Assembly: GCA_937905835.1 (NCBI GenBank)
Contig: CALCXK010000086.1
Coordinates: 1 to 38,986 of the forward strand
From: an uncultured Ilumatobacter sp.
GTDB lineage: Bacteria; Actinomycetota; Acidimicrobiia; Acidimicrobiales; Ilumatobacteraceae
Length of the DNA: 38,986 nucleotides
Direction: 5' to 3'
Shown here: positions 17,992 through 25,544 of the stretch, piece by piece
Position numbering within the stretch: position 1 is the first letter of the stretch
Layout: every line of letters begins with the position of its first letter
Notes under the pieces: model-generated
Told to the model about the DNA's origin: nothing
Databases searched by the model: none
Seen by the model: the letters and a program-made list of their open reading frames with translations, nothing else
Translations under genes and position numbers: made by a program

Positions 17992-18363
17992 CTAGATCAG
18001 TGCGAGTCCGGCCACAGCGATCAGCACGAAGTTTCGAGCGAGGTGACCAGGGCCGAGCGGCTTCACCGACCACGCCCCGAAACATGCACACGGCGGACGA
18101 TTGCCTTCACGGAGCCGAACCGCGAGCAGCGCAGTGAACACGAGCAGAAGGCCGAGCGCAACCAGCGCCGACGGCCTTCTCGCAATCTGCACGACGAGGG
18201 CCGCCCCGACAACGATCTCGACCCACGGAACAAACGGAATAACCCAGCGCGGCGCACCGAGGCCAGCAGCTTGGACAGGCCAGTCTGGGCCTGCTGCAAT
18301 CTTCGAACCGCCGGCAACAAGCAAGACGATACCCAGGACGATCGAGGCGATCGTGCCGATCAC
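17992..18363 (-). CDS. MauE/DoxX-like membrane protein
   Basis: A protein of about 123 residues with four hydrophobic segments (VIGTIASIVLGIVLLVAGG, WVIPFVPWVEIVVGAALVV, ALVALGLLLVFTALLAV and NFVLIAVAGLALI). A small loop, RPPCACFGAWSVKPLG, has the Cys-x-Cys seen in MauE-like proteins. That family is linked to disulfide or quinone redox in the membrane. GTG 18363 lies one base after the stop of the MBL gene, so the two are probably translated from one message. A longer frame to 18444 would overlap that gene by 80 bp. Confidence 0.7.
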   Translation of the reverse strand: MIGTIASIVLGIVLLVAGGSKIAAGPDWPVQAAGLGAPRWVIPFVPWVEIVVGAALVVQIARRPSALVALGLLLVFTALLAVRLREGNRPPCACFGAWSVKPLGPGHLARNFVLIAVAGLALI

Positions 18364-18364
18364 A

Positions 18365-19255
18365 TCAACCGCCAACGCGGATGGTCTGTCCTTCGCGTGC
18401 CGCGAAGACCTCGACGCCCATCTCACGGCCGCACCGCTGGGCATCAGCGGTCAGCATGTCGAGCATCGCGTCGTCGTGCGTCGGGTCGTGATGGAAGAGG
18501 GCGAGTTGTTTTGCCCCGGCATGAGCAGCGACCCAGACCGCGTACTCGATCGTGCAGTGACCCCACGTGGACTTCCGGGCGAACTCACTCGGGGTGTATT
18601 GCGCGTCATGGATAATCAAGTCAGCACCGCGACAGAGTTCGAGGGCACCGTCGCTGATCCCGAGCGATCCGTCAACTGGCATCTGATGATCACTGAGATA
18701 CGCCACCGATGCGCCGCAAGCAGTCACCCGGTAGCCAAGCGTGTTCCCAACATGCGGAATCGAGCGAGCCACGACCTCGACGGGCACTGCGTCGGTGCCA
18801 ATCGAGAACTCGTTCTGCCAACATTCGATGAAATCGATCAAGCCCGGCAGCATCTCGAGATGCACGGGGAAGATCGGCGGTTTGATCGTGTCGGCGAACG
18901 CCGCATGCAGTGTCAGGTCACCCTCTTGAACCGGACCGTAAATCGTGAGGTGTGAGCCGTCTTGCAGCAGTGGCGTGAAGAATGGCAAGCCCTGAATATG
19001 GTCCCAATGAAGATGGCTGAGTAAGACGGTCGCTCGGAGCGCCACCTGGGGGGCGAGCGACTGTCCGAAGTAGCGAAGCCCCGTTCCGAGGTCGAACAGC
19101 ACCGGATCGACTCCGTCGATGTTGAGCGACACACATGACGTGTTGCCGCCGTACTTGACGAGTTTCGGGCTGTGGCACGGCGTTGAACCACGGACGCCAT
19201 AGAACGTCACATCAAACCCGTCGCCGTCCCCAGATGGCGCGGTACGCAATTTCAA
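18365..19255 (-). CDS. MBL-fold metallo-hydrolase (PhnP/RNase Z-like)
   Basis: The domain begins VTFYGVRGSTPCHSPKLVKYGGNTSCV. Metal motif HxHxDH is HLHWDH in LLSHLHWDHIQGLPFF. Later ligands appear in SIPHVGNT, YLSDHQMP and LIIHDAQYTPSEF, ending with ALFHHDPTHDDAMLD. This arrangement is common in bacterial phosphodiesterase-like MBL proteins, sometimes fused to signalling domains. The substrate is unknown. The start is uncertain. TTG 19255 fits a promoter at 19274-19301 and the domain edge. ATG 19354 overlaps the start of the divergent hydrolase, and the 19408 start overlaps that gene by 56 bp. Confidence 0.82.
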   Translation of the reverse strand: MKLRTAPSGDGDGFDVTFYGVRGSTPCHSPKLVKYGGNTSCVSLNIDGVDPVLFDLGTGLRYFGQSLAPQVALRATVLLSHLHWDHIQGLPFFTPLLQDGSHLTIYGPVQEGDLTLHAAFADTIKPPIFPVHLEMLPGLIDFIECWQNEFSIGTDAVPVEVVARSIPHVGNTLGYRVTACGASVAYLSDHQMPVDGSLGISDGALELCRGADLIIHDAQYTPSEFARKSTWGHCTIEYAVWVAAHAGAKQLALFHHDPTHDDAMLDMLTADAQRCGREMGVEVFAAREGQTIRVGG

Positions 19256-19273
19256 CGTATCCCCGATTGAAAA

Positions 19274-19301
19274 ATGATAGAGGTTCGTGCGCTTGCACCA
19301 A
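19274..19301 (-). promoter_or_regulatory. Candidate sigma-70-like promoter of the MBL gene
   Basis: On the minus strand TTGGTG (19301-19296) and TATCAT (19279-19274) are separated by 16 bp. Transcription would start near 19267, about 12 nt before the proposed TTG start. Confidence 0.35.
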
Positions 19302-19352
19302 AAACGCCGCGGGGTGACGTTCGTAACAGCAGCCTCCGCTACGTTCGGCAGC

Positions 19353-20237
19353 ATGCCAGAACCGCTCACCTCTGTCTCACTCGGCACCGTCGAGTTGGCC
19401 TGCCTCACGTCACCGTCGATCGACGATCACGCACGTCCGCTCGTTGTCTGCGCGCACGGCTTCCCCGACTCGGCGCATTCGTGGCGCCACCTCATGCCAG
19501 TCCTCGACGACGCCGGTTTCCGCGTCGTGGCACCGTTCCTTCGCGGCTACGCACCAAGCAGCCTCGCAACGGACGGCGCCTACCAAACTGGTGCATCTTC
19601 GGCCGATCTGAACGCGCTCCACGAACACTTCGGTGGCGACCCGCGCGCCGTCATCATCGGCCACGACTGGGGAGCGCCGATCGCCTACGGCGCAGCGTCA
19701 TCGGCACCCGATCGCTGGAGCCGCGTCGTTGCCATGGCCGTCCCGCCTGGAGCATCGATGAGCATGGCGTTCGTCACGAACACGGAACAGTTGAAGAAGA
19801 GTTGGTACATGTTCTTCTTCCAACACGGTCTGGCCGACATGGTCGTCCCTGCCGACGACTTCGCCTTCATCGACATGATCTGGCGCGACTGGTCGCCGGG
19901 ATACGACGCCACCGCCGATCTGCCCGCCGTCAAAGATGCCATGCGCGAGCCCGAGCACCTCGCCGCGGCACTCGGCTACTACCGCGCTGCGCTCGGCGAC
20001 GGCTACCGAGACCCGGCGCTCCACAACATGCAAGCCGCCACACAGGCCGTGCCCCCGCAGCCCATGCTGTATCTCCACGGAGCGAACGACGGGTGCATCG
20101 GTGTGGAAGTCGCTGAGTCGGCTCGTCCGATGGTCGACGATCACGTCAAGATCGAAATAGTCCCCGACGTCGGCCACTTCTTGCACCTCGAAGCACCCGA
20201 CGCCATCAACCACCGGATCTTGGAGTTTCTCTCATGA
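19353..20237 (+). CDS. Alpha/beta hydrolase, epoxide hydrolase-like
   Basis: A 294-residue cytoplasmic alpha/beta-hydrolase with an aspartate nucleophile. The oxyanion strand is VVCAHGFPDSAHSWRHLMP. The nucleophile elbow is VIIGHDWGAPIAYG, with Asp rather than Ser as in epoxide hydrolases and haloalkane dehalogenases. The charge-relay acid is near YLHGANDGCIG and the histidine is in VPDVGHFLHLEAPD. Its stop overlaps the next ATG (ATGA), so it is co-translated with the thioredoxin-fusion protein and the UGSC selenoprotein. This suggests that the three act on one substrate, which is not known. Confidence 0.88.
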   Translation: MPEPLTSVSLGTVELACLTSPSIDDHARPLVVCAHGFPDSAHSWRHLMPVLDDAGFRVVAPFLRGYAPSSLATDGAYQTGASSADLNALHEHFGGDPRAVIIGHDWGAPIAYGAASSAPDRWSRVVAMAVPPGASMSMAFVTNTEQLKKSWYMFFFQHGLADMVVPADDFAFIDMIWRDWSPGYDATADLPAVKDAMREPEHLAAALGYYRAALGDGYRDPALHNMQAATQAVPPQPMLYLHGANDGCIGVEVAESARPMVDDHVKIEIVPDVGHFLHLEAPDAINHRILEFLS

Positions 20238-21697
20238 CCATTCCAGTTAAAAACTCTGTCGACGCCCCCACACTTCCTGACGGCTTCGTTGTCGTGGTCA
20301 AGCAGGAATGTGAAACCTGTCAGACAGTCGTCCCGGCGCTTGCACAACTCGCTGACAACGTGCGCCTCACCGTGTACACCCAGGACGAACCGGGCTTCCC
20401 CGAGTCACCCGCTGCAATCGACGACACGTCTCTGACCGTGAGCTGGCATCACGAGATCGAGACGGTCCCGACGTTGATCAAGGTCGAGAACGGCGTCGAG
20501 GTCAGCCGGACCATCGGTTGGTCGCGCGCCGCGTGGGAATCGTTCACCGGAGTCGGCTCGCTCGCGCCCGATCTGCCCGCCATGCGTCCCGGATGCGGCT
20601 CGATGAGCGTCAACCCCGACCTCGTCGACGTATTACGAGTGCGCTTCGGAGGTTCGGTCCTCGCGGCCCGACGAGTGGAGGTCGCGGCGGCGGAAGACCC
20701 TATGGAGATGATGTTCAACCGCGGTTGGACCGATGGCCTCCCCGTGATCCCGCCGACCGAAGAACGAGTGATGGCCATGCTCGGTGGCACCGGCCGAACA
20801 CCGTCAGACATCGTGGCAACGGTGCCCCCCGACCTCGTCGACATCACCGTCGAGAAGGTGGCAATCGCTGCGGTGATGGCAGGTTGCAAGCCGGAGTATC
20901 TGCCGTGGGTCCTGACCGCCGTCGAAGCCGCCTGCACCGACGACTTCAACATGCACGGCCTGCTCGCCACCACAATGCCGGTCGGGCCGGTCATCGTGTG
21001 CAGTGGTCCGGGCACACGTGCGATCGGGATGAACTCCGGCGGCAATGCGCTCGGTCAGGGCAACCGCGCCAACCTCACCATTGGCCGTGCGCTGCAGCTG
21101 GTGATCCGCAACTTCGGTGGCGGCCGCCCCGGCGAAGTCGACCGGGCCGCGCACGGCAGCCCGGCCAAAATTTCGTTCTGCTTCGCCGAAGCCGACGACA
21201 CTTCGCCGTACGGCCGGCTCGCCGGCGAGCACGGCTTGGCCGACGGTGTCGACGGCCTCACCGTTTTCGCCGGCGAGGGGCCGCACTGCATGGTCGACCA
21301 GCTGTCTCGTGAACCCGAGTCGCTCGCCAAGTCGTTCGCAGTCAAGCTCCAAGGGGTCAACCATCCCAAGTTGATCATGATGTTCGACGCCATCGTCGTG
21401 ATGGGGCCCGAGCACGCCCGCGTGTTCGCCGACGCGGGTTGGGACCGCGAGCGCATCGTGGCCGAGATCAGCAGCCACCTCAATCGGTCGGGCGCCGAGC
21501 TGGTGCGTGGCGCCGACGGAATCGCCGAGGGCGTGCCCGAAGCGTTTGCATCCGCCGAGTCGCTGCCGAAATTCCGGCCTGGCGGCCTGATGCTCACCTA
21601 CGCCGGCGGCGGCGCCGGCCTGTTCAGCCAGATCATCGGCGGATGGGTCAACGGCGACAAGGGCTCCAAGCCCGTCACCCGCCCCGTCCTGTACTAA
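20234..21697 (+). CDS. Thioredoxin-domain fusion protein linked to UGSC selenoprotein
   Basis: A 487-residue two-part protein. Residues about 15-110 form a thioredoxin-like domain with CxxC at Cys26-Glu-Thr-Cys29 (VVKQECETCQTVVPAL) and the cis-Pro loop ETVPTLIKV. From about 155 a second domain of some 330 residues begins EDPMEMMFNRGWTDGLPVIPP. It contains further cysteines (MAGCKPEY, VIVCSGPG, SFCFAEA, HCMVDQ) and glycine-rich stretches (NSGGNALGQGN, YAGGGAGLFS). I cannot assign that domain a reaction. The ATG overlaps the hydrolase stop, and the selenoprotein starts 9 bp after its TAA. The pair suggests a thiol/selenol redox partnership, which is an inference. Confidence 0.8.
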   Translation: MTIPVKNSVDAPTLPDGFVVVVKQECETCQTVVPALAQLADNVRLTVYTQDEPGFPESPAAIDDTSLTVSWHHEIETVPTLIKVENGVEVSRTIGWSRAAWESFTGVGSLAPDLPAMRPGCGSMSVNPDLVDVLRVRFGGSVLAARRVEVAAAEDPMEMMFNRGWTDGLPVIPPTEERVMAMLGGTGRTPSDIVATVPPDLVDITVEKVAIAAVMAGCKPEYLPWVLTAVEAACTDDFNMHGLLATTMPVGPVIVCSGPGTRAIGMNSGGNALGQGNRANLTIGRALQLVIRNFGGGRPGEVDRAAHGSPAKISFCFAEADDTSPYGRLAGEHGLADGVDGLTVFAGEGPHCMVDQLSREPESLAKSFAVKLQGVNHPKLIMMFDAIVVMGPEHARVFADAGWDRERIVAEISSHLNRSGAELVRGADGIAEGVPEAFASAESLPKFRPGGLMLTYAGGGAGLFSQIIGGWVNGDKGSKPVTRPVLY

Positions 21698-21706
21698 ACA
21701 TTGCTG

Positions 21707-22222
21707 ATGAGCACGATCCTTGATCCCACGAGCGAACGGACGCTTGTTGCACGCGAGCGCCTGGCACGCCCCGCGTCGCTCGCAGGCATGACCGTCGGCC
21801 TGCTCGACATCTCCAAGCCGCGTGGCGACATCTTCCTCGACCGGATCGAGGAACGGCTGATCGGCATCGGCGCCAACGTCAACCGCTACATGAAGCCGAC
21901 TTTCGCCAAGCCAGCACCTGTCGACCTTCGCCACAAGATCGCCACCGAATGCCAGGTGGTCATCGAAGCCTTGGCCGATTGAGGCAGTTGCACGTCGTGC
22001 AGTGTGCACGACATCAACGATCTCGAACTGCGTGGCATCCCGTCGATGTTCATCGCCTCCGATCAGTTTGTCGATGCTGCCGTGGCGCAGTCGACGGCGC
22101 TCGGCTTTCCCGCTGCGTCGCGTGTGTTCACGCCACATCCCATCCAAGATCGCACTGACGACGAGATGCTCACGTACGCCGACGTGGCCTTCGACCAGAT
22201 TCTTGATGCCCTGACACTCTGA
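21707..22222 (+). CDS. UGSC-family selenoprotein (in-frame TGA = Sec)
   Basis: A 171-residue protein only if TGA 21980-21982 is read as selenocysteine (Sec92). Before it the frame reads LDPTSERTLVARERLARPAS, GLLDISKPRGDIFLDRIEERL, and VVIEALAD. After it comes GSCTSCSVHDINDLELRGIPSMFI and on to QILDALTL, then TGA at 22220. The residue position matches the U of the U-G-S-C motif that names the family, whose members carry Sec or Cys there. Both halves are conserved-looking and in the same frame, so this is not a broken gene. A hairpin fit for a SECIS starts 4 nt after the TGA. Automated callers would split it in two. Function is unknown. It is last in the operon with the thioredoxin fusion protein. 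Confidence 0.9.
21980..22018 (+). promoter_or_regulatory. Candidate bacterial SECIS element
   Basis: Just after the UGA, GTTG (21987-21990) pairs with CAAC (22015-22018). A small internal loop follows, then GTCGTGCA (21994-22001) pairs with TGCACGAC (22005-22012) around a GUG apical loop. The loop begins 20 nt after the UGA, in the range used by SelB-dependent SECIS elements, and holds the G-U usually needed there. Confidence 0.75.
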
Positions 22223-22359
22223 CGCAGCGAGCGACTATTACCCACACAAGCGAGTGCTGCGCCGCGTCACCATCAGCGGTGACCGCCCGTACAACGACGC
22301 GAGCCAACCCACCTGACAAGTTGCTTCAGAGTTCGGGGCCAGCGGGAACGCGGCCTTGT

Positions 22360-23241
22360 CTACTGCAGATCTGTGATCGCCGCCGCGGTGGCAAGTACAC
22401 GGCGGGCGTTGTCGACATGCAGGTTTTCGATCATGCGACCGTCCACCGTGACCACGCCCTTACCAGCGGCGACTGCCTCGTCGAACGCCGCGATGACCCG
22501 CTCGGCGTGCTCGACCTCGTCGGCGCTCGGCGCCCACATATCGTTCGCTGGGTCGACCTGGCTTGGATGGATCAACGTCTTACCATCGAAGCCCATCTCC
22601 ATACCCTGCTGACACTCCGCCGCGAAGCCGTCAGGGTTCTTCACGTCGTTGTACACGCCATCGAGGATGACCTTGCCGGCCTCGCGGGCAGCAAGCAGTG
22701 CGGTGGCAAGATGCGCGACGAGCGGATGGCGGCCGGCCACGATTGGTGAGCGCAGTTCCTTGGCGAGGTCGTTGGTCCCCATCACGAGCACGGCCACACG
22801 CGGATGTGCAGCGATCGAACGGACGTTGAACATGGCCGTCGGCGTCTCGATCATCGCCCAGATCATCGTGTCGGCAGATGCGCCAGCGGCATCGAGTTGT
22901 GCCGACACGGCCTCGACCTGCTCGACAGTGTCGACCTTCGGGATGACGACGGCTGAGGGGGAAGCGGCGCCCGCTGCAGCAATGTCGTCGGCGCCCCACT
23001 CGGTGTCAAGGCCGTTACAACGGATAGTGAGTTCGCGGTTGCCGTATTCACCCGACTGCACCGCAGCAACGGCATTGGCGCGGGCATCAGGCTTGGCGTC
23101 GGGAGCCACCGCGTCTTCGAGGTCGAAGATGATTGCATCGGCGGCGATCGTCTTGGCCTTCTCGAGCGCTCGCTCGTTAGCCGCGGGCATGTAGAGCACT
23201 GAGCGGCGAGGGCGAAGCTGGGCTATTAGGTCAATAGTCAT
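22360..23241 (-). CDS. HpcH/HpaI-CitE family CoA-ester lyase or thioesterase
   Basis: A 293-residue TIM-barrel enzyme of the CitE/malyl-CoA lyase group. RRSVLYMPAANERALEKA binds CoA, and IIFDLEDAVAPDAK carries catalytic acids. VIPKVDTVEQVE, MIETPTAMFNVRSIA and VMGTNDLAKELR hold the Glu and Asp that bind Mg2+. DGKTLIHPSQVDPAN closes the site. The ATG at 23241 follows the upstream lyase gene by 14 bp. Such tandem pairs in other bacteria consist of a malyl-CoA/methylmalyl-CoA lyase and a malyl-CoA thioesterase (family knowledge). Which role this one has is not decided by sequence. Confidence 0.88.
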   Translation of the reverse strand: MTIDLIAQLRPRRSVLYMPAANERALEKAKTIAADAIIFDLEDAVAPDAKPDARANAVAAVQSGEYGNRELTIRCNGLDTEWGADDIAAAGAASPSAVVIPKVDTVEQVEAVSAQLDAAGASADTMIWAMIETPTAMFNVRSIAAHPRVAVLVMGTNDLAKELRSPIVAGRHPLVAHLATALLAAREAGKVILDGVYNDVKNPDGFAAECQQGMEMGFDGKTLIHPSQVDPANDMWAPSADEVEHAERVIAAFDEAVAAGKGVVTVDGRMIENLHVDNARRVLATAAAITDLQ

Positions 23242-23255
23242 TGGAGTGATCTCGC

Positions 23256-24344
23256 TCAGAAGCCGTAACTGGCTGCAAGGTCGGGGTCGCTGGCCGAGAG
23301 CGCCTTGGCGAGTTCGACCACGACGTGGCACTGCTTCACCGATGCGTCGTCTTCCATCTTGCCATCGAGCATCAGTGCGCCGGTTCCGTCGCCCATGGCT
23401 TCGATCACACGCTGCGCGTGCGCAACATCGGCCGGGGCCGGGCTGAACACCTTCTTGGCGACGTCGATCTGGACGGGATGCAGGCTCCAAGCACCAACGC
23501 AGCCAAGCAGGTAGGCGTTACGGAACTGGTCTTCGCAGGCAACGGTGTCCTTGATGTCACCAAACGGTCCGTAGAACGGGAGGATCCCGTTCATCACGCA
23601 GGCATCGACCATGCGAGCAATCGTGTAGTGCCATAGGTCTTGCTGGTACGTGATCCGGTCGGCGTTGATATCGGTCTCGGCTGTGCCGTCGTCTCGTGTC
23701 ACCATGGGAGGGTCGGTGCGGACGAGGTAGCCCGGGTGGCCGCCGCCGACGCGGGTGGTTTTCATGCGGCGGTTTGCTGCAAGGTCGGCCGGGCCAAGGG
23801 AGAGTCCCTGCATCCGAGGCGAGGCGGCGCAGATCTCTTCGACATTGGCCATGCCTCGCGCGGTTTCGAGGATCGCGTGGATCAGCAGCGGCTTCTTCAA
23901 GCCAGCTTTCGCTTCCAGTTGTGCGAGTAACCGGTCGACGTAGTGGATGTCCTCGGGCCCTTCGACCTTCGGGATCATGATCACGTCGAGCGACTCACCG
24001 GCTTCGAGCACGGCTGCGGTGAGGTCGTCGAGGCCCCACGGCGAGTCGAGGCTGTTGACCCGTGTCCAGAACTGTGTGGCCCCGAAGTCCGTCCAGAATG
24101 TCGGGCTCTGGGCCACCTCGACAAGCCCAGCGCGGGCGGCTTCCTTCTGGTCTGCAGGAACACCGTCTTCGAGATTGGCCAGCAAGATGTCGACCGTTGG
24201 TGCAATCTGTGGCACCTTCGAGCGCATCTTGTCGTTCGCGGCGGGGAAGAAGTGAATCATCCTGCTCGGCGGGAAAGGAATCTCACGAAGGGGCTCGGGG
24301 GCACCGACGGCGAGCGGACGGTAGAAGTCTTTGGCGGGGCGCAT
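23256..24344 (-). CDS. L-malyl-CoA/beta-methylmalyl-CoA lyase-like protein
   Basis: A 362-residue CitE-superfamily lyase, longer than its neighbour. Motifs: RMIHFFPAANDKMRSKVP for CoA, VDILLANLEDGVPADQKEAAR, IMIPKVEGPEDIHYV, HAILETARGMANVEEI, LSLGPADLAANRRMKT, and AWSLHPVQIDVAKKVFSPAP. This pattern, including the RPLAVGAPEPLRE entry, is that of lyases forming glyoxylate plus acetyl- or propionyl-CoA. They serve C2 assimilation or propionate salvage. ATG 24344 has AGAGGTG just before it; an upstream extension to 24473 runs through a repeat and is rejected. A MaoC hydratase lies 1.2 kb upstream on the same strand. Confidence 0.88.
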   Translation of the reverse strand: MRPAKDFYRPLAVGAPEPLREIPFPPSRMIHFFPAANDKMRSKVPQIAPTVDILLANLEDGVPADQKEAARAGLVEVAQSPTFWTDFGATQFWTRVNSLDSPWGLDDLTAAVLEAGESLDVIMIPKVEGPEDIHYVDRLLAQLEAKAGLKKPLLIHAILETARGMANVEEICAASPRMQGLSLGPADLAANRRMKTTRVGGGHPGYLVRTDPPMVTRDDGTAETDINADRITYQQDLWHYTIARMVDACVMNGILPFYGPFGDIKDTVACEDQFRNAYLLGCVGAWSLHPVQIDVAKKVFSPAPADVAHAQRVIEAMGDGTGALMLDGKMEDDASVKQCHVVVELAKALSASDPDLAASYGF

Positions 24345-24423
24345 CACCTCTGACGATAGGACGCTCACGCTACTCACCGATAATTGAGTCAGACGACAGT
24401 TCCTGCGCATCTCTCCCCACCAT

Positions 24424-24551
24424 CCCGAAATAGAGACCATCCCAACGCGGTGGCGAGGGAAAGTGGTCGCCATTTTGGATGCGACTTGCCTCTACCCCGA
24501 AATGGAGATCGTTTCGACGCGCCGGTGAGGAGAAATGGTCTCGATTTTGGG
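24424..24551. repeat. Two 72-bp tandem copies of an imperfect hairpin repeat
   Basis: Units start at 24424 and 24496. Over 56 aligned bases 41 are identical with no gaps. Each begins CCCGAAATRGAGA and ends TGGTCKCSATTTTGG. The two ends of a unit are roughly complementary, so each can fold as a hairpin. The array fills the space between the 3' end of mutY and the start of the malyl-CoA lyase gene. Confidence 0.65.
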
Positions 24552-24568
24552 AAGTGGGGCGCGTGGGG

Positions 24569-25402
24569 TCAGGTTGGGAGGGAAATGGTCGTGCCGAATT
24601 GTTCGATGAGGCGGTCGGCCAGCAGGCTGCTGACAACGAGCAGATCGAAGTCAGCCGCAGGTCGGGCACCATCGTTGAGCGCCTTCAGTACCTTCCCGCG
24701 GGCTTGGCGAGTGCTCCCTTCGAAGCGGGCTTGCTTACTGCTGACCCCAGCCGAACCAATGGCCGGATCCGGGTCTGGCTGTCCGGCTGTCCTCCACGAA
24801 CAGCTCGCAGCAAGCGGACACTCGATGCATATCGGGGTCGGTCTGCAGAGCCCGGCACCGAGGTCCATCATCACCTGGTTCCACGCCCACCCATCGCCCA
24901 GCGGTACAGCCGCATCGGCACGCGACTGTGCGGCTTTGGCCGACAGCCGCTCCCCTGCCGTGCGCGCCAAAATTCGTGCGACATTCGTGTCGACGACAGC
25001 GACATCCCGCTCGAACCCAAAGGCCAACACAGCACGCGCCGTGTAGGGGCCGATGCCAGGAAGGACGAGTAGCGCCTCAAGTTTGTCAGGAAGCAACCCA
25101 TTGTGGTGCTCGACCACGATCGCTGCGGTGGCCTGCAGATTGCGGGCACGCCGCGGGTAGCCGAGCCCCTGCCAGAGCCGCAAGATGTCGCCCAGCGGTG
25201 CTGCGGCGCACTCACGCGGCGTCGGAAAAGCATCAAGAAAGGCGAGCCACTTCGGAATGACTCGTTCGGCCTGGGTTTGTTGCAGCATCACCTCCGCGAC
25301 GAGGATGCGCCACGGATCACGCTCGTTGCGCCAAGGCAGGTCGCGCATGCGGGGCAGCCCCCACGCCAGCACAGCACCGGCATCAATCTGCGTACTCTTC
25401 AC
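24569..25402 (-). CDS. mutY: A/G-specific adenine glycosylase MutY
   Basis: Removes adenine mispaired with 8-oxoguanine. In 277 residues: LPWRNERDPWRILVAEVMLQQTQAERV with the catalytic Glu, the helix-hairpin-helix LPGIGPYTARAVLAFGF, and the catalytic Asp in AVVDTNVARIL. The Fe-S cluster motif C-x6-C-x2-C-x5-C reads LCRPTPICIECPLAASC. The C-terminal 8-oxoG-recognition domain of longer MutY proteins is much reduced, which is common in actinobacteria. The start is GTG at 25402, overlapping by 4 bp (GTGA) a small upstream ORF. The cluster makes it a client of the SUF system. Confidence 0.94.
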   Translation of the reverse strand: MKSTQIDAGAVLAWGLPRMRDLPWRNERDPWRILVAEVMLQQTQAERVIPKWLAFLDAFPTPRECAAAPLGDILRLWQGLGYPRRARNLQATAAIVVEHHNGLLPDKLEALLVLPGIGPYTARAVLAFGFERDVAVVDTNVARILARTAGERLSAKAAQSRADAAVPLGDGWAWNQVMMDLGAGLCRPTPICIECPLAASCSWRTAGQPDPDPAIGSAGVSSKQARFEGSTRQARGKVLKALNDGARPAADFDLLVVSSLLADRLIEQFGTTISLPT

Positions 25403-25518
25403 TCTGGTCCCGATGCCCCGACCGTGCGATATGGGACCACTTCGACGCCCACGCCGAGTTCGGCCTCGATCGATTCGGCCAGCTCGGTTCGAGTCACTTC
25501 GTGGTCAGGTTGGGTCAT
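25399..25518 (-). CDS. Possible 39-residue small protein coupled to mutY
   Basis: ATG 25518 opens a frame reading MTQPDHEVTRTELAESIEA and on to GASGPE, ending in a TGA that shares GTGA with the mutY start. It is acidic with a likely amphipathic helix. The overlap suggests translational coupling, but there is no clear ribosome site. It could equally be a leader or a gene remnant. I do not recognise it. Confidence 0.35.
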   Translation of the reverse strand: MTQPDHEVTRTELAESIEAELGVGVEVVPYRTVGASGPE

Positions 25519-25544
25519 GACCCGCCCGGGTGTTTGCCTGGGGC

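Noticed and set aside
20804..22147. 447-codon minus-strand open frame
   Set aside because: It is antisense to the thioredoxin-fusion protein and the selenoprotein, which are supported by motifs and operon structure.
21983..22222. A separate small gene starting at GTG 22004 after a stop at 21982
   Set aside because: It is in the same frame as the upstream part, and the intervening codons spell the conserved GSCTSC. One selenoprotein explains both pieces better than two genes or a nonsense mutation.
24562..24590. Possible fourth RAYT repeat (CGTGGGGTCAGG)
   Set aside because: Only 12 bases match and the CCCCTTTCGCAACTCT part is missing. It also lies at the end of the mutY frame, so chance is likely.
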